DNA of 64,000 nt, from NCBI RefSeq assembly GCF_003121485.1, contig NZ_QAVX01000007.1, positions 1 through 64,000 of the forward strand, in the 5' to 3' direction. The first letter of the stretch is position 1. Each line of letters starts with the position of its first letter. Origin of the DNA: Dyella sp. C11. Lineage in GTDB: Bacteria > Pseudomonadota > Gammaproteobacteria > Xanthomonadales > Rhodanobacteraceae. The notes under the pieces were generated by a model. The model did no database searches. It saw only the letters and a program-made list of their open reading frames with translations, and was not told the DNA's origin. The position numbers and the translations under genes were made by a program. This document shows, piece by piece, positions 1-11,487 of this stretch.

Positions 1-34
1 TCCTCATGCAAGAGTAGGTCACCGCCAGGGGCTT
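1..34 (+). rRNA. rrf: 5S ribosomal RNA, 3' end (partial)
   Basis: The first bases match the universal 3' part of bacterial 5S rRNA: a CCTCATGCAAGAGTAGG block followed by CACCGCCAGGGGCT, closely resembling the E. coli end (CCCCATGCGAGAGTAGG...CTGCCAGGCAT). Only the last third is in the window. The rest of an rRNA operon should lie to the left. The exact 3' end is estimated to within a few bases. Confidence 0.9.
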
Positions 35-42
35 TATCCCTC

Positions 43-70
43 AAACGCCTTCCCATCCGGGAAGGCGTTT
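43..70 (+). terminator. rRNA operon terminator
   Basis: A perfect 12-bp stem (AAACGCCTTCCC / GGGAAGGCGTTT) with a 4-base loop sits directly behind the 5S end and runs into a T-rich stretch (GTCTTTG). This fits an intrinsic terminator of the rRNA operon. Confidence 0.9.
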
Positions 71-291
71 GTCTTTGTGCGCGACGAAAATATTGATCCT
101 GCGGCACGTTTCGCGCCATGAATCACGCGGCTTGAATGGACGTCCAAACGCCCGCGGGTCACTGCCTGGCCGAGTGGTTTAACCGTAATGCGCGCACCAA
201 TCCAACGTGCGTCCTTCAGCTGAACGTACTCGCCTGGGGCGATGTTGCAGGCCGCATAAATTTGCGATCATCGTCGATCCCCATCGACGAC

Positions 292-855
292 ATGATGACC
301 ATGACGACTCCCATCAAGAGCCGCCCCGGCCCGCTTTCCTATCTGATCTTTTCTTCGCGCTGGTTGCAGCTGCCGCTGTATCTGGGTTTGATCGTGGCCC
401 AGGCGATCTACGTCGTGCAGTTCGTGCGCGAACTGTGGCACCTGGTCGATGCAACCCTCTTCGGTCACGTGGTGGCGGGCGCTGAAAGTGCTGAGACCAC
501 CATCATGCTGCCTGTGCTCGGCCTGATCGACGTGGTGATGATTTCCAACCTGCTGGTGATGGTGATCGTCGGCGGCTACGAACCCTTTGTGTCGCGCCTG
601 AAGCTGGAAGGTCACCCGGATCAGCCGGAGTGGTTGTCGCTCGTGAATGCCACGGGGCTGAAGGTGAAGCTGGCGATGGCGATCATCGGCATTTCGTCGA
701 TCCACCTGCTCGCGACCTTCATCAAGGCGGCCTCGCTGGATGCCGAAACCATCAAGTGGCAGGTGCTGTTGCATCTGGCATTCGTGGTGTCGGCCATTGC
801 CCTGGCTTTTATCGATCGCATCATGCAGCCGGACGCCAAGGCCGCCGCACACTGA
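292..855 (+). CDS. YqhA-type inner membrane protein (UPF0114)
   Basis: About 187 residues with four hydrophobic segments. The core ([13 protein letters not shown] near the start, then [13 protein letters not shown] and [19 protein letters not shown]) is the signature of the TIGR00645/UPF0114 family, E. coli YqhA (164 aa). The family is a conserved inner membrane protein with no settled function. The reading frame is open back to 136. The part before 292 does not resemble the family and the Met cluster at 292, 295 and 301 sits just before the conserved part, so a start there is preferred; the exact Met is uncertain because no strong ribosome site is visible. Confidence 0.8.
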   Translation: MMTMTTPIKSRPGPLSYLIFSSRWLQLPLYLGLIVAQAIYVVQFVRELWHLVDATLFGHVVAGAESAETTIMLPVLGLIDVVMISNLLVMVIVGGYEPFVSRLKLEGHPDQPEWLSLVNATGLKVKLAMAIIGISSIHLLATFIKAASLDAETIKWQVLLHLAFVVSAIALAFIDRIMQPDAKAAAH

Positions 856-2433
<1,578 letters not shown>

Positions 2434-2442
2434 AACGAACGA

Positions 2443-2461
2443 GGCCTCCGCGAAGGAGGCC
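2443..2461. terminator. terminator between convergent glpK and PfkB-family kinase
   Basis: 7-bp perfect stem GGCCTCC / GGAGGCC with a 5-base loop, 9 bases after the glpK stop and 29 bases beyond the end of the convergent gene. There is only a weak T tract on either strand. Confidence 0.6.
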
Positions 2462-2489
2462 CCGTGTCTTTCAAGCGGTTGGGCAGGTA

Positions 2490-3425
2490 TCAGTCGAGGG
2501 CGTAGCCGAACTGATCCTTGAACTCGGCGGCGAACTGCGCGTAGTCGAAGTGCTGGTTCTGCGTGCCCGGATGTTCCACCTTCAACGCGCCCATCAGCGA
2601 GGCCATGCGACCGACGGTCTGCCAGTCCTTGCCCTTCATGATGCCGAAGATCAGGCCGGCGCGATAAGCGTCGCCGCAGCCAGTGGGGTCCACCACCTGA
2701 CGCTCGCGCGCCGGCGGAATGTCATGGACGGTGCCATCGGTGTGGATGAGCGAGCCGCGGGGTCCCAGCGTGACGATATACGCCTTCACCCGCGATGCGA
2801 TTTCCTCGGCGCTCCAGCCCGTGCGCTGCTGCAACAGCTGCGACTCGTAATCGTTAACGATGACGTAGGTGGCTTTCTCGATCATCGAACGGAATTCGGC
2901 GCCGTCGAACAACGGCATGGCCTGGCCCGGATCGAAAATGAAAGGCACGCCACGGGCAGCGAATTCATCCACGTGCTGCAGCATGGCGTCGCGGCTGTCC
3001 GGCGCCACGATGGCGAAGGTGATTTCCGGAATGTCGCGCACGTGGTTGGTGTGCGCGCTCAGCATGGCGCCCGGATGGAAGGCCGTGATCTGGTTGTTGT
3101 CCAGGTCCGTGGTGATGAAGCACTGCGGCGTGAACTGGTCATCGAACGCGCGCACGTAGTCCAGGCGGATGCCGCACTTTTCCATGTGGACGCGGTACGG
3201 GCCAAAATCCTGGCCGACGGTGGCCACCGGCAACGGGTCGCCGCCCAGCAGCTTCAGGTTGTAGGCAATGTTGCCCGCGCAGCCACCGAACTCGCGGCGC
3301 ATCCGCGGCACCAAGAACGACACGTTCAGGATGTGGACCTGATCCGGAATGATGTGGTTCTTGAACTGGTCCTGGAACACCATGATGGTGTCGTAAGCGA
3401 GCGATCCGCAGATGACGGCAGACAT
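2490..3425 (-). CDS. PfkB/ribokinase-family kinase (adenosine kinase-like)
   Basis: 311 residues. Ribokinase-fold small-molecule kinase with the N-terminal glycine motif (GGCAGNIAYNLKLLG, about 47-61) and the C-terminal PfkB signature 2 with the catalytic Asp (VVDPTGCGDAYRAGLI, about 245-260), preceded by the GPRGSLI segment. Such enzymes transfer phosphate from ATP to a sugar or nucleoside hydroxyl. The FGGCAGNIAYNL form is typical of proteins annotated as adenosine kinase-like in Xanthomonadales, but the substrate cannot be fixed from sequence. Convergent with glpK. Confidence 0.85.
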   Translation of the reverse strand: MSAVICGSLAYDTIMVFQDQFKNHIIPDQVHILNVSFLVPRMRREFGGCAGNIAYNLKLLGGDPLPVATVGQDFGPYRVHMEKCGIRLDYVRAFDDQFTPQCFITTDLDNNQITAFHPGAMLSAHTNHVRDIPEITFAIVAPDSRDAMLQHVDEFAARGVPFIFDPGQAMPLFDGAEFRSMIEKATYVIVNDYESQLLQQRTGWSAEEIASRVKAYIVTLGPRGSLIHTDGTVHDIPPARERQVVDPTGCGDAYRAGLIFGIMKGKDWQTVGRMASLMGALKVEHPGTQNQHFDYAQFAAEFKDQFGYALD

Positions 3426-3615
3426 GATGCGAGGCGGGTCCTGTCAGGTGAACGAGTAGGCAGACCGCCGGATTTGCCCGGACTGGCCCAAACTTCCAAA
3501 TCATACCGGGAACCTGTTCGCATCGCGAGTTTTTCCGGTTGTGGCAAGGCTGTGGCGAACCGCTGGAAACACGCATATCACAGCCAAAACAAAGGCTTTC
3601 TTAACGAGATTGTCC

Positions 3616-3644
3616 TTGCGATCCGGGGGTTTGCTGACTAGACT
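3616..3644 (+). promoter_or_regulatory. candidate sigma-70 promoter of the mreB cluster
   Basis: TTGCGA (3616-3621) and TAGACT (3639-3644) are separated by 17 bases, each matching four of six consensus positions. They lie about 43 bases upstream of the mreB ATG in the only non-coding stretch before the cluster. Predicted by eye. Confidence 0.4.
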
Positions 3645-3662
3645 GGCGCGCTTACTTTTTAG

Positions 3663-4733
<1,071 letters not shown>

Positions 4734-4755
4734 ACCACGCGACAGGGGTTAGGCC

Positions 4756-5748
4756 ATGGCGCTTGCGCGCGAGGAATCCTCGCCCCTGTTTGCCGGCACC
4801 GTTGCCGGCACGCTCAGGCTCATGATGTATCTCGCGCTGGCCATGGTGCTGATGGTGCTCGACCATCGCAACGGCTGGATCTGGCGCCTTCGCTACGCCA
4901 CGTCAGTGCTGGTGGAGCCCGTCTATCGGCTCGCCAGCCTGCCGGCATCGGGCATGCACACGCTCAGCGTGGCGTTCTCCGACCGCAAGATGCTCACCGA
5001 GCAGAACCAGCGTCTGCGTGAAGACCTGCTGCTGGCCAACGCCAAGCTCAACCGCATGGCGGCGGTGGCGCAACAGAACGAGCGCCTGAAAGAGCTGCTC
5101 GATACCCAGCACACGCTCGACCTCAACGTGCAGCTGGCACGCGTCATCGACGTGGACCTGGGCGCGTATCGCCACCGCATGCTCGTGAACGTGGGTTCGC
5201 ACGATGGCGTGAAGTCCGGGCAGGTGGTGATCGACGCGCACGGCGTGATGGGGCAGGTGGTGGAAGTGATGCCGCGCACCTCGCTGGTGATGCTGGTGAC
5301 CGATCCCGATCACGCCATTCCGGTGGTGATCGAGCGCACGGGCTTCCGCACGGTGGCCTATGGCACCCGCGAAGGCGACCTGTTGAGCCTGCCGAACATC
5401 TCCATGGCCGCCGATGTGCATCCAGGCGACAAGCTGCTCACGTCGGGGCTCGGCGGGCGTTTCCCGCCCGGCTTCCCGGTGGGCGAGATTCGCAGCGTGG
5501 AGCCCGCCGCATCGGGCCTGTTCCTGGAAGGCCGGGCGCGGCCGGCTGCGGACCTGGGTCGCAGCGACAACGTGCTGATCCTGCATGACCTTGCCGAGCC
5601 CGTGGGCCCGCCGCCGCCTGCCGTCCCCTCCGGGCCTCCGGCAGACCTTGCCCCTGCACCGGGTAGCAGCGGGGCCGCGCCGCCTCGCGCGGCAAGCGCG
5701 CCTGCGCAGACGCCTCCCGTCGCGACGAATCCGGCGGTGCAGCCATGA
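4756..5748 (+). CDS. mreC: rod shape-determining protein MreC
   Basis: 330 residues: a short cytoplasmic N-terminus, one membrane helix (about 20-36), a periplasmic coiled coil (about 65-110, LTEQNQRLREDLLLANAKL) and the double beta-barrel domain to about 280. MreC links MreB to PBP2 and activates it. The last 50 residues are a Pro/Ala-rich low-complexity tail. The stop overlaps the mreD start as ATGA, implying coupled translation. Confidence 0.95.
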   Translation: MALAREESSPLFAGTVAGTLRLMMYLALAMVLMVLDHRNGWIWRLRYATSVLVEPVYRLASLPASGMHTLSVAFSDRKMLTEQNQRLREDLLLANAKLNRMAAVAQQNERLKELLDTQHTLDLNVQLARVIDVDLGAYRHRMLVNVGSHDGVKSGQVVIDAHGVMGQVVEVMPRTSLVMLVTDPDHAIPVVIERTGFRTVAYGTREGDLLSLPNISMAADVHPGDKLLTSGLGGRFPPGFPVGEIRSVEPAASGLFLEGRARPAADLGRSDNVLILHDLAEPVGPPPPAVPSGPPADLAPAPGSSGAAPPRAASAPAQTPPVATNPAVQP

Positions 5749-6230
5749 GCAAACCTCGCGTCAGTCTGTTGTGGTTCGTGGGCACGCTGGTGTTTGCCGT
5801 GCTTTCCATGCTGATTCCGCTACCCGCACCGCTGCAGCCGTTCAAGCCGTATTGGCCGGCGTTGTTCCTGCTGTACTGGTCGCTGGAATCGGGTGATCGC
5901 GTCACGCTGGGCCTGGCCTTCACCGTGGGGTTGTGCGCCGACCTGTTGAACGGCGTGCTGCTTGGCGAACAGGCCATGCGACTGTGCGCGCTGGTGTTCA
6001 TCGCGCTGCGCTTTCGCTCGCGCCTGCGTTTCTTCCCGATGTGGCAGCAGACGCTGGCCGTGCTGGCGTTGCTGCTCAACGACCGCGTGCTGCTGTTGAT
6101 CGTGCGCACCTTTGCGGGTGATGCCTTGCCTCCGCCCACGTGGTGGATCTCGCCGTTCGTCGGCGCCGCGCTGTGGCCGTTCCTGTTCCTGCTGATGGAC
6201 GACCTGCGCATGCGTTTGCGCATCCAGTAA
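5745..6230 (+). CDS. mreD: rod shape-determining protein MreD
   Basis: 161 residues, almost entirely hydrophobic with five or six predicted membrane helices, as expected for MreD, the membrane component of the elongasome. The sequence PYWPALFLLYWSL near residue 35 is typical of gammaproteobacterial MreD. Starts within the mreC stop codon and ends 4 bases before mrdA. Confidence 0.93.
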   Translation: MSKPRVSLLWFVGTLVFAVLSMLIPLPAPLQPFKPYWPALFLLYWSLESGDRVTLGLAFTVGLCADLLNGVLLGEQAMRLCALVFIALRFRSRLRFFPMWQQTLAVLALLLNDRVLLLIVRTFAGDALPPPTWWISPFVGAALWPFLFLLMDDLRMRLRIQ

Positions 6231-6234
6231 CGCC

Positions 6235-8250
6235 ATGGCCCGGCGACGCTCCATCAAGGACACTCGTGGTGAAACCACGCTGTTCCGCGTTCGCGCGATG
6301 GTGGGTTTCGCCCTGATTTTGCTGGGCCTGGGCGTGCTGGTGGCGCGCTATCACTACCTGCAGGTGCAGCGCCACGACGAATTCGCGCTGCGCTCGGAAA
6401 ATAACCGCGTGAAGCCACGCGCCATTCCGCCGGCGCGTGGTCTTATCTACGACCGCAATGGCGTGTTGCTGGCCGACAACGTTCCCGCGTTCCGTCTGGA
6501 AGTGGTGCCGGAGCAGATCAAGGACATGCCCGCCATGCTGTCGGCGATCCGCGAAGTGGTGCCGCTGGATGACGGCGACATCGATGCGTTCAAGAAGCAG
6601 CTCAAGCAGAACCGCCGCTTCGACAGCGTGCCGCTGAAGCTGCACCTGACCGAGGACGAGATCGACCGCTTCGCCATCAACCGCTGGCGATTCCCGGGCG
6701 TGGACGTGGTGCCGTACCTCACGCGCCGCTATCCGTACGGGCCGTTGTTCGCGCACGTGGTGGGCTATGTCAGTCGCATCGATGCGGACGACATGGCGCG
6801 GCTGGATGCGGATCGCTACAAGGGCACCAGCCACATCGGTCGCAGCGGGCTGGAGCGTTCCTACGAGGACATGCTGCACGGCGAGCCGGGCTACGAGCTG
6901 GTTGAAGTGAACGCCGATGGCCGCGTGCAGCGCGTGCTCGAAACGCACGCGCCCACGCCGGGCAAGAACATCTACCTGAGCATCGACGTGCACGTGCAAC
7001 GGGCGGCAACGGAAGCCTTCCAGGGGCGCCCGGGTTCCTCCGTGGCCATCGATCCGCGCAATGGGCAGGTGCTGGCCATGGTCAGCGTGCCCAGCTACGA
7101 CCCGAACCTGTTCGTCAACGGCATCAGCAAGGCCGATTACAGCGGCTACATGAATGCCGAAGACAAGCCGCTGCTCAACCGCGCACTCAAGAGCGCGTAC
7201 CCGCCGGGCTCGACGGTGAAGCCGTTCCTTGCGCTGGGCGGCCTGGAACTGGGTATACGCCGGCCGGGCGACACGGTGTTGTCGACGGGCGAGTTCTGCA
7301 TTCCTGGCCAGCAGCGTTGTTATCGCGACGACGTTCGTGGCGGCAACGGCACCGTGAACATGGTTCGCGCGATCCAGCTGTCCACCAATACCTACTTCTA
7401 CAAACTCGCGCTGGACATGGGCATCGATCGCCTGGCGAGCTGGATGGGAAGCCTGGGCTTTGGCAAGAAGACCGGTATCGACCTGCTTGGCGAGGCCGAG
7501 GGCATCCTGCCGTCGCGCGAATGGAAAGCCACGCGCAGCAAATATGCGTGGTTCCAGGGCGAGACGGTGATTGCCGGCATCGGCCAGGGCTATTGGAACG
7601 TGACGGCGCTGCAGCTCGCACATGCCACCGCGACCTTTGCCGGTCACGGCACGCCGTATGCGCCTCGACTGGTCATGGCAACGGCCGCCGTGAAGGAGCG
7701 CCCGGTGCCGCTGAGCAATCCGCCGGCGGGGCCCTCGGTGATTCGCAAGCCTGCCGATTGGGATGTCATCAACGAAGGCATGGAAGCGGTGGTGTACGGG
7801 CAAGGTGGTACGGCCCAGGAGGCTGGCGTCTTCAAGGGCTTCCCGCTGCGCGTGGCCGGCAAGAGCGGCACGGCGGAACGTTTCTCCCGCCGCAGCAACG
7901 AATACGACACCAACAAGAACCTGGCCTATCTGGCGACGCGACATCGCGCCTGGTTCATTGCCTACACGCCCACGGAAGCGCCAAAGATCGCCGTGGTGGC
8001 CATGCTCGAATCCGGTGCCTGGGGTGCGGCGGACGCCGGCCCCATCGTGCGCAAGGTGATGGAAGCGTGGCTGGCAGCGAACGGCGGCCCGGTGCCAGCG
8101 CCGGACAAGACCGAAGGTAGCCCGGCCGTGCCTTCGACCGTTCCGGACCTGCCGGAAGATACCCCCGTGGCCACGCCTGCCGACATGTCCGCCATGCCCG
8201 CCGACAGCACCAGCACGGCGACGCCACCCGATGATGGAGGCAACCCGTGA
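6235..8250 (+). CDS. mrdA: peptidoglycan D,D-transpeptidase PBP2
   Basis: 671 residues. Elongation-specific class B penicillin-binding protein that cross-links peptidoglycan with RodA. One N-terminal membrane anchor (about 20-42), a PBP dimerisation domain (RGLIYDRNGVLLADN near 65), then the transpeptidase domain with SxxK at S326-K329 (PPGSTVKPF), SxN at S383-N385 (STN) and KSG at 543-545. The C-terminal 60 residues are Pro/Thr-rich and probably disordered. The TGA stop overlaps the GTG start of rodA. Confidence 0.97.
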   Translation: MARRRSIKDTRGETTLFRVRAMVGFALILLGLGVLVARYHYLQVQRHDEFALRSENNRVKPRAIPPARGLIYDRNGVLLADNVPAFRLEVVPEQIKDMPAMLSAIREVVPLDDGDIDAFKKQLKQNRRFDSVPLKLHLTEDEIDRFAINRWRFPGVDVVPYLTRRYPYGPLFAHVVGYVSRIDADDMARLDADRYKGTSHIGRSGLERSYEDMLHGEPGYELVEVNADGRVQRVLETHAPTPGKNIYLSIDVHVQRAATEAFQGRPGSSVAIDPRNGQVLAMVSVPSYDPNLFVNGISKADYSGYMNAEDKPLLNRALKSAYPPGSTVKPFLALGGLELGIRRPGDTVLSTGEFCIPGQQRCYRDDVRGGNGTVNMVRAIQLSTNTYFYKLALDMGIDRLASWMGSLGFGKKTGIDLLGEAEGILPSREWKATRSKYAWFQGETVIAGIGQGYWNVTALQLAHATATFAGHGTPYAPRLVMATAAVKERPVPLSNPPAGPSVIRKPADWDVINEGMEAVVYGQGGTAQEAGVFKGFPLRVAGKSGTAERFSRRSNEYDTNKNLAYLATRHRAWFIAYTPTEAPKIAVVAMLESGAWGAADAGPIVRKVMEAWLAANGGPVPAPDKTEGSPAVPSTVPDLPEDTPVATPADMSAMPADSTSTATPPDDGGNP

Positions 8251-9365
8251 TCGACGAATTGCAGGTTCGCCTGGTGAACCTTGCCCGCCGCATGATGAAG
8301 CGGCCGCGCATCGACATTCCGCTGGCACTGGGCCTGATCACGTTGGCCACGGTGGGTCTGGTCACGCTCTACAGCGCCAGCGGCGGCAACATGGCGATGA
8401 TCGGCGGCCAGGCCGCGCGCTTCGTCATGGGCGGTGTGCTGGTGATGCTTATTTCGCGCATCCCGCCGCAGACGTTGCGCACCTGGACGCCATGGCTCTA
8501 AGCCGCCAGCATTTTCCTCTTGCTGGTGGTGGCCGGCATCGGCGAGATCCGCAGCGGTTCCAAGCGCTGGTTGAACCTGGGTGTCATGTCGTTCCAGCCG
8601 TCGGAACTGCTCAAGCTCACCATGCCGATGATGGTGGCGTGGTATCTGCATCCGCGTCAGTTGCCGCCGAGCTGGAAGGACATCGCCGCCGTCGGCTTGC
8701 TCATTGCGATTCCGGCCGGCCTGATCGCCGAGCAGCCCGACCTGGGCACGGCCTTGCTGGTGTCCGCCGCCGGTGCGTTCGCGCTGTTCCTGTCGGGCAT
8801 GCGCTGGTGGAAGATCGGCAGCCTGCTGGCCGTCGTGGGCGCCATGGTGCCGGCGGCCTGGCACTTCCTGCACGACTACCCGCGCCATCGCGTGCGCACG
8901 CTGCTCGATCCGGAATCCGATCCGCTGGGCAACGGTTGGCACATCATCCAGTCGCAGATTGCCGTGGGTTCCGGCGGCGTCTTCGGCAAGGGTTGGCAGC
9001 ACGGCACGCAGTCACGCCTGGACTTCCTGCCCGAGCACACCACCGACTTCATCTTCGCCGTGTTCTCCGAAGAATTCGGCCTGGTCGGCGTGATCTGCGT
9101 GATGCTGCTTTACGCCTTCATCATCGGGCGTTGCCTGTGGATTGCCATGGAAGCGCGCGACACGTATTCGCGCCTGCTGGCCGGTGCCATCGGCATGAGC
9201 TTCTTCGTGTACGTGTTCGTCAACGGCGGCATGGTGGCGGGCATGTTGCCGGTGGTGGGCGTGCCGATGCCGTTGATCAGCTACGGCGGCACGTCGGCGG
9301 TGTCGTTGCTCACGGGTTTCGGCGTGCTGATGTCAATCTACGCGAATCGGAAGATTCACAAGTAG
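8247..9365 (+). pseudogene. rodA: rodA with an in-frame stop at codon 85 (SEDS glycosyltransferase)
   Basis: RodA is the SEDS-family membrane glycosyltransferase that polymerises lipid II with PBP2. The frame opens at GTG 8247 and runs 84 codons to a TAA at 8499-8501. The same frame then continues without a shift to 9365 with classic RodA sequence: KRWLNLG, EQPDLGTALL, AGMLPVVGVPMPLISYGGTS. Joined, the product would be 372 codons, the usual RodA length. The stop sits between TWTPWL and AASIFLLLVVA, where relatives carry Tyr or another aromatic residue, so one third-position change (TAC or TAT to TAA) explains it. RodA is normally needed for rod shape, so this is a real nonsense mutation, a suppressed stop or a sequence error. 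Confidence 0.85.
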
Positions 9366-9465
9366 AAGCCGGGCAATCAGACGGTTGCCCTCGCAAAATA
9401 CGGCTGTTTTTACCTGCGCGCGTGCTAGGCTTGGGACGTAGCCGTTCCCGACAGCGAAGTCATTC

Positions 9466-10479
9466 ATGCCCTCGATTCCCGCGTCGCTCCCGACTCGTCG
9501 CCTCGTTGCCACGCTGGGCCTTCTGTTCGCCACGGCATGCATGCCGGCCCTTGCGCAAACCCATCCCGGACAAGCACAGCTGGTCAGCGAAGTGGCCCGC
9601 GATACGGGCAAGAGTGCGGCGTCGCTCAATGCGCTGCTGGATGGCGCGAAGAAGCAGCAGAGCATCCTCGATGCCATCAGCCGTCCCGCTGAAGGCAAGC
9701 CGTGGAAGGACTATCGCCCGATCTTCCTCACGCCCCAGCGCATCAACGATGGCATCGCGTTCTATCGCGAACATCGGGCCTTGCTCGACAGCATCGGCAA
9801 GCAGTACGGCGTGCCGCCCGAATACATCGTGGCGATCGTCGGCGTGGAGACCTCGTACGGTCGCATCACCGGCAAATACAAAGTGCTCGATGCGCTGGTC
9901 ACGCTGGGCCTGTATTACCCGCCGCGTGCGTCGTATTTCCGCGATCAGCTGAAGATCCTGCTGGAGTTGCCCGACAACCATCTCGCCGGTCCTGTCGACA
10001 CGCTGACGGGTTCGTATGCGGGTGCGCAGGGCTGGGGCCAGTTCATGCCGGCGAGCATCCGCGACTATGGCGTGGATGCCGATGGCGATGGCCGCATCGA
10101 TCTGAAGAATTCGCTGCCCGACATCTTCGCCAGCGTCGCCAATTACTTTGCCAAGCATGGCTGGCAGACGGGTGGCCTGGTCGCCGCACCGGCACGTGCG
10201 GACAGCGCGGCCCGCTCCATCTCCGTCAAGGACTCCAAACCGCAATGGCCGATCGAGCAGCTCGAAGCCTGGGGCTACGCGCCCGTGCAGTCGCTCAATC
10301 CCGGTCAGCCGAGCAGCCTGCAGTCGCTGCAGGGCGCGGATGGCATGGAGTACTGGTTCACCTTCCAGAATTTCTACGTGATCACCACGTACAACCGCAG
10401 TCCGCTGTACGCGCTGGCCGTGCACCAGCTGGCGCAGGCGATTGCGGAAGGAGCCAACGGGATGAGTTCCACGCAATGA
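9466..10479 (+). CDS. mltB: membrane-bound lytic murein transglycosylase B family
   Basis: 337 residues. Secretory N-terminus of about 30 residues (hydrophobic LGLLFATACMPALAQ), then the SLT-like MltB domain. The catalytic Glu is E128 in IVGVETSYGRITG, followed by YPPRASYFRDQL and GSYAGAQGWGQFMPASIRDY. It cleaves glycan strands to 1,6-anhydro-muropeptides. A Cys is present in the leader (TACMPALA) but it is not a clean lipobox, so periplasmic release or anchoring is open. The stop overlaps the rlpA start (ATGA). Confidence 0.93.
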   Translation: MPSIPASLPTRRLVATLGLLFATACMPALAQTHPGQAQLVSEVARDTGKSAASLNALLDGAKKQQSILDAISRPAEGKPWKDYRPIFLTPQRINDGIAFYREHRALLDSIGKQYGVPPEYIVAIVGVETSYGRITGKYKVLDALVTLGLYYPPRASYFRDQLKILLELPDNHLAGPVDTLTGSYAGAQGWGQFMPASIRDYGVDADGDGRIDLKNSLPDIFASVANYFAKHGWQTGGLVAAPARADSAARSISVKDSKPQWPIEQLEAWGYAPVQSLNPGQPSSLQSLQGADGMEYWFTFQNFYVITTYNRSPLYALAVHQLAQAIAEGANGMSSTQ

Positions 10480-11429
10480 GTTGGCGGCTTGCGCTGCCCC
10501 TCCTGCTGATCGCGCTGCTGGCAGGTTGCAGCGGCGGGAAGCCCCGTCCCTCCACCAGTCATCCGGGCGCCACGTCGCGCAGCGGTTCGTCGTCCAGCAG
10601 CGGCGGTGGTTCATCGTCAACGTCGTCGTCGCGTGGTGGCGTCAACGACGACATCAGTCGTCCGCAAAGCAGCCGCTATCGCGACGACACGGACAGCGTG
10701 CCCGAAGGGCTGCCGCCGGAAGCGATTGCCAAGCTGCCCGAGCCGGTGCCGAAGGTGGAGCCGCGCGCGCTCTACGGCAACAAGACGCCGTATTCCGTGC
10801 TGGGCCAGACCTACAACGTCATGCCTTCGCCCACCGGGTATGTGGAGCGTGGCATTGCCTCGTTCTACGGCAACAAGTTCCACGGGTACAAGACCTCGAG
10901 CCTCGAGGACTACGACATGTACCAGTTCAGCGCCGCGCACAAGACGCTGCCCATTCCCAGCTATGCGCGCGTGACCAATCTGGAAAACGGCAAGAGCGTG
11001 ATCGTGCGCATCAACGATCGCGGTCCGTTCCACGACAACCGACTGATCGACCTTTCCTACGCGGCCGCCGTGCGCATTGGCGTGTGGCCCAAGGGCACGG
11101 GCCTGGTCGAAGTGCGGGCCATCGATCCGTCGCAGCCGCTTACCGCGCAAACCCTTCCGCCGCCACCGCCGCCGCCCAAACCTGCCAGCCCGGGGCCCGG
11201 CATTTTCCTCCAGGTGGGCGCATTCTCCGATGCCAGCAACGCGGAACGCGTGGCGCAGCAACTTCGTGCCGCCAATTTTGCGCCCGTACAGGTGGTGGAT
11301 GCCCAAATCAACGGCCGCAATGTCCGCCGCGTGCGCGTGGGACCGCTCGCCAGCGTCGACCAGGCTGACGATGTCACGTCCCGCATCCAGAATATGGGGC
11401 TGCCCAAGCCGCAGGTCGCGGTAGACTGA
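10476..11429 (+). CDS. rlpA: septal ring lytic transglycosylase RlpA (DPBB and SPOR domains)
   Basis: 317 residues from the ATG inside the mltB stop. Lipoprotein signal with lipobox LLAGC at about residues 16-20, a Ser/Gly-rich linker (about 25-60), the double-psi beta-barrel catalytic domain (about 125-215: GIASFYGNKFHGYKTSS, then VRINDRGPFHDNRLIDLS) and a C-terminal SPOR domain (about 240-315: IFLQVGAFSDASNAERVAQQL) that binds denuded glycan. The long upstream open frame back to 9702 overlaps mltB and is not used. Confidence 0.94.
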   Translation: MSWRLALPLLLIALLAGCSGGKPRPSTSHPGATSRSGSSSSSGGGSSSTSSSRGGVNDDISRPQSSRYRDDTDSVPEGLPPEAIAKLPEPVPKVEPRALYGNKTPYSVLGQTYNVMPSPTGYVERGIASFYGNKFHGYKTSSLEDYDMYQFSAAHKTLPIPSYARVTNLENGKSVIVRINDRGPFHDNRLIDLSYAAAVRIGVWPKGTGLVEVRAIDPSQPLTAQTLPPPPPPPKPASPGPGIFLQVGAFSDASNAERVAQQLRAANFAPVQVVDAQINGRNVRRVRVGPLASVDQADDVTSRIQNMGLPKPQVAVD

Positions 11430-11487
11430 CGCATTGAATTTCTTGCGGCGCCTCGGCGTCGCGATAGCCATTGGACCGAACCGAACG

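Noticed and set aside
136-291. N-terminal extension of the YqhA-type protein
   Set aside because: Open frame, but no hydrophobic or family-like sequence; a Met cluster at 292-301 stands directly before the conserved part.
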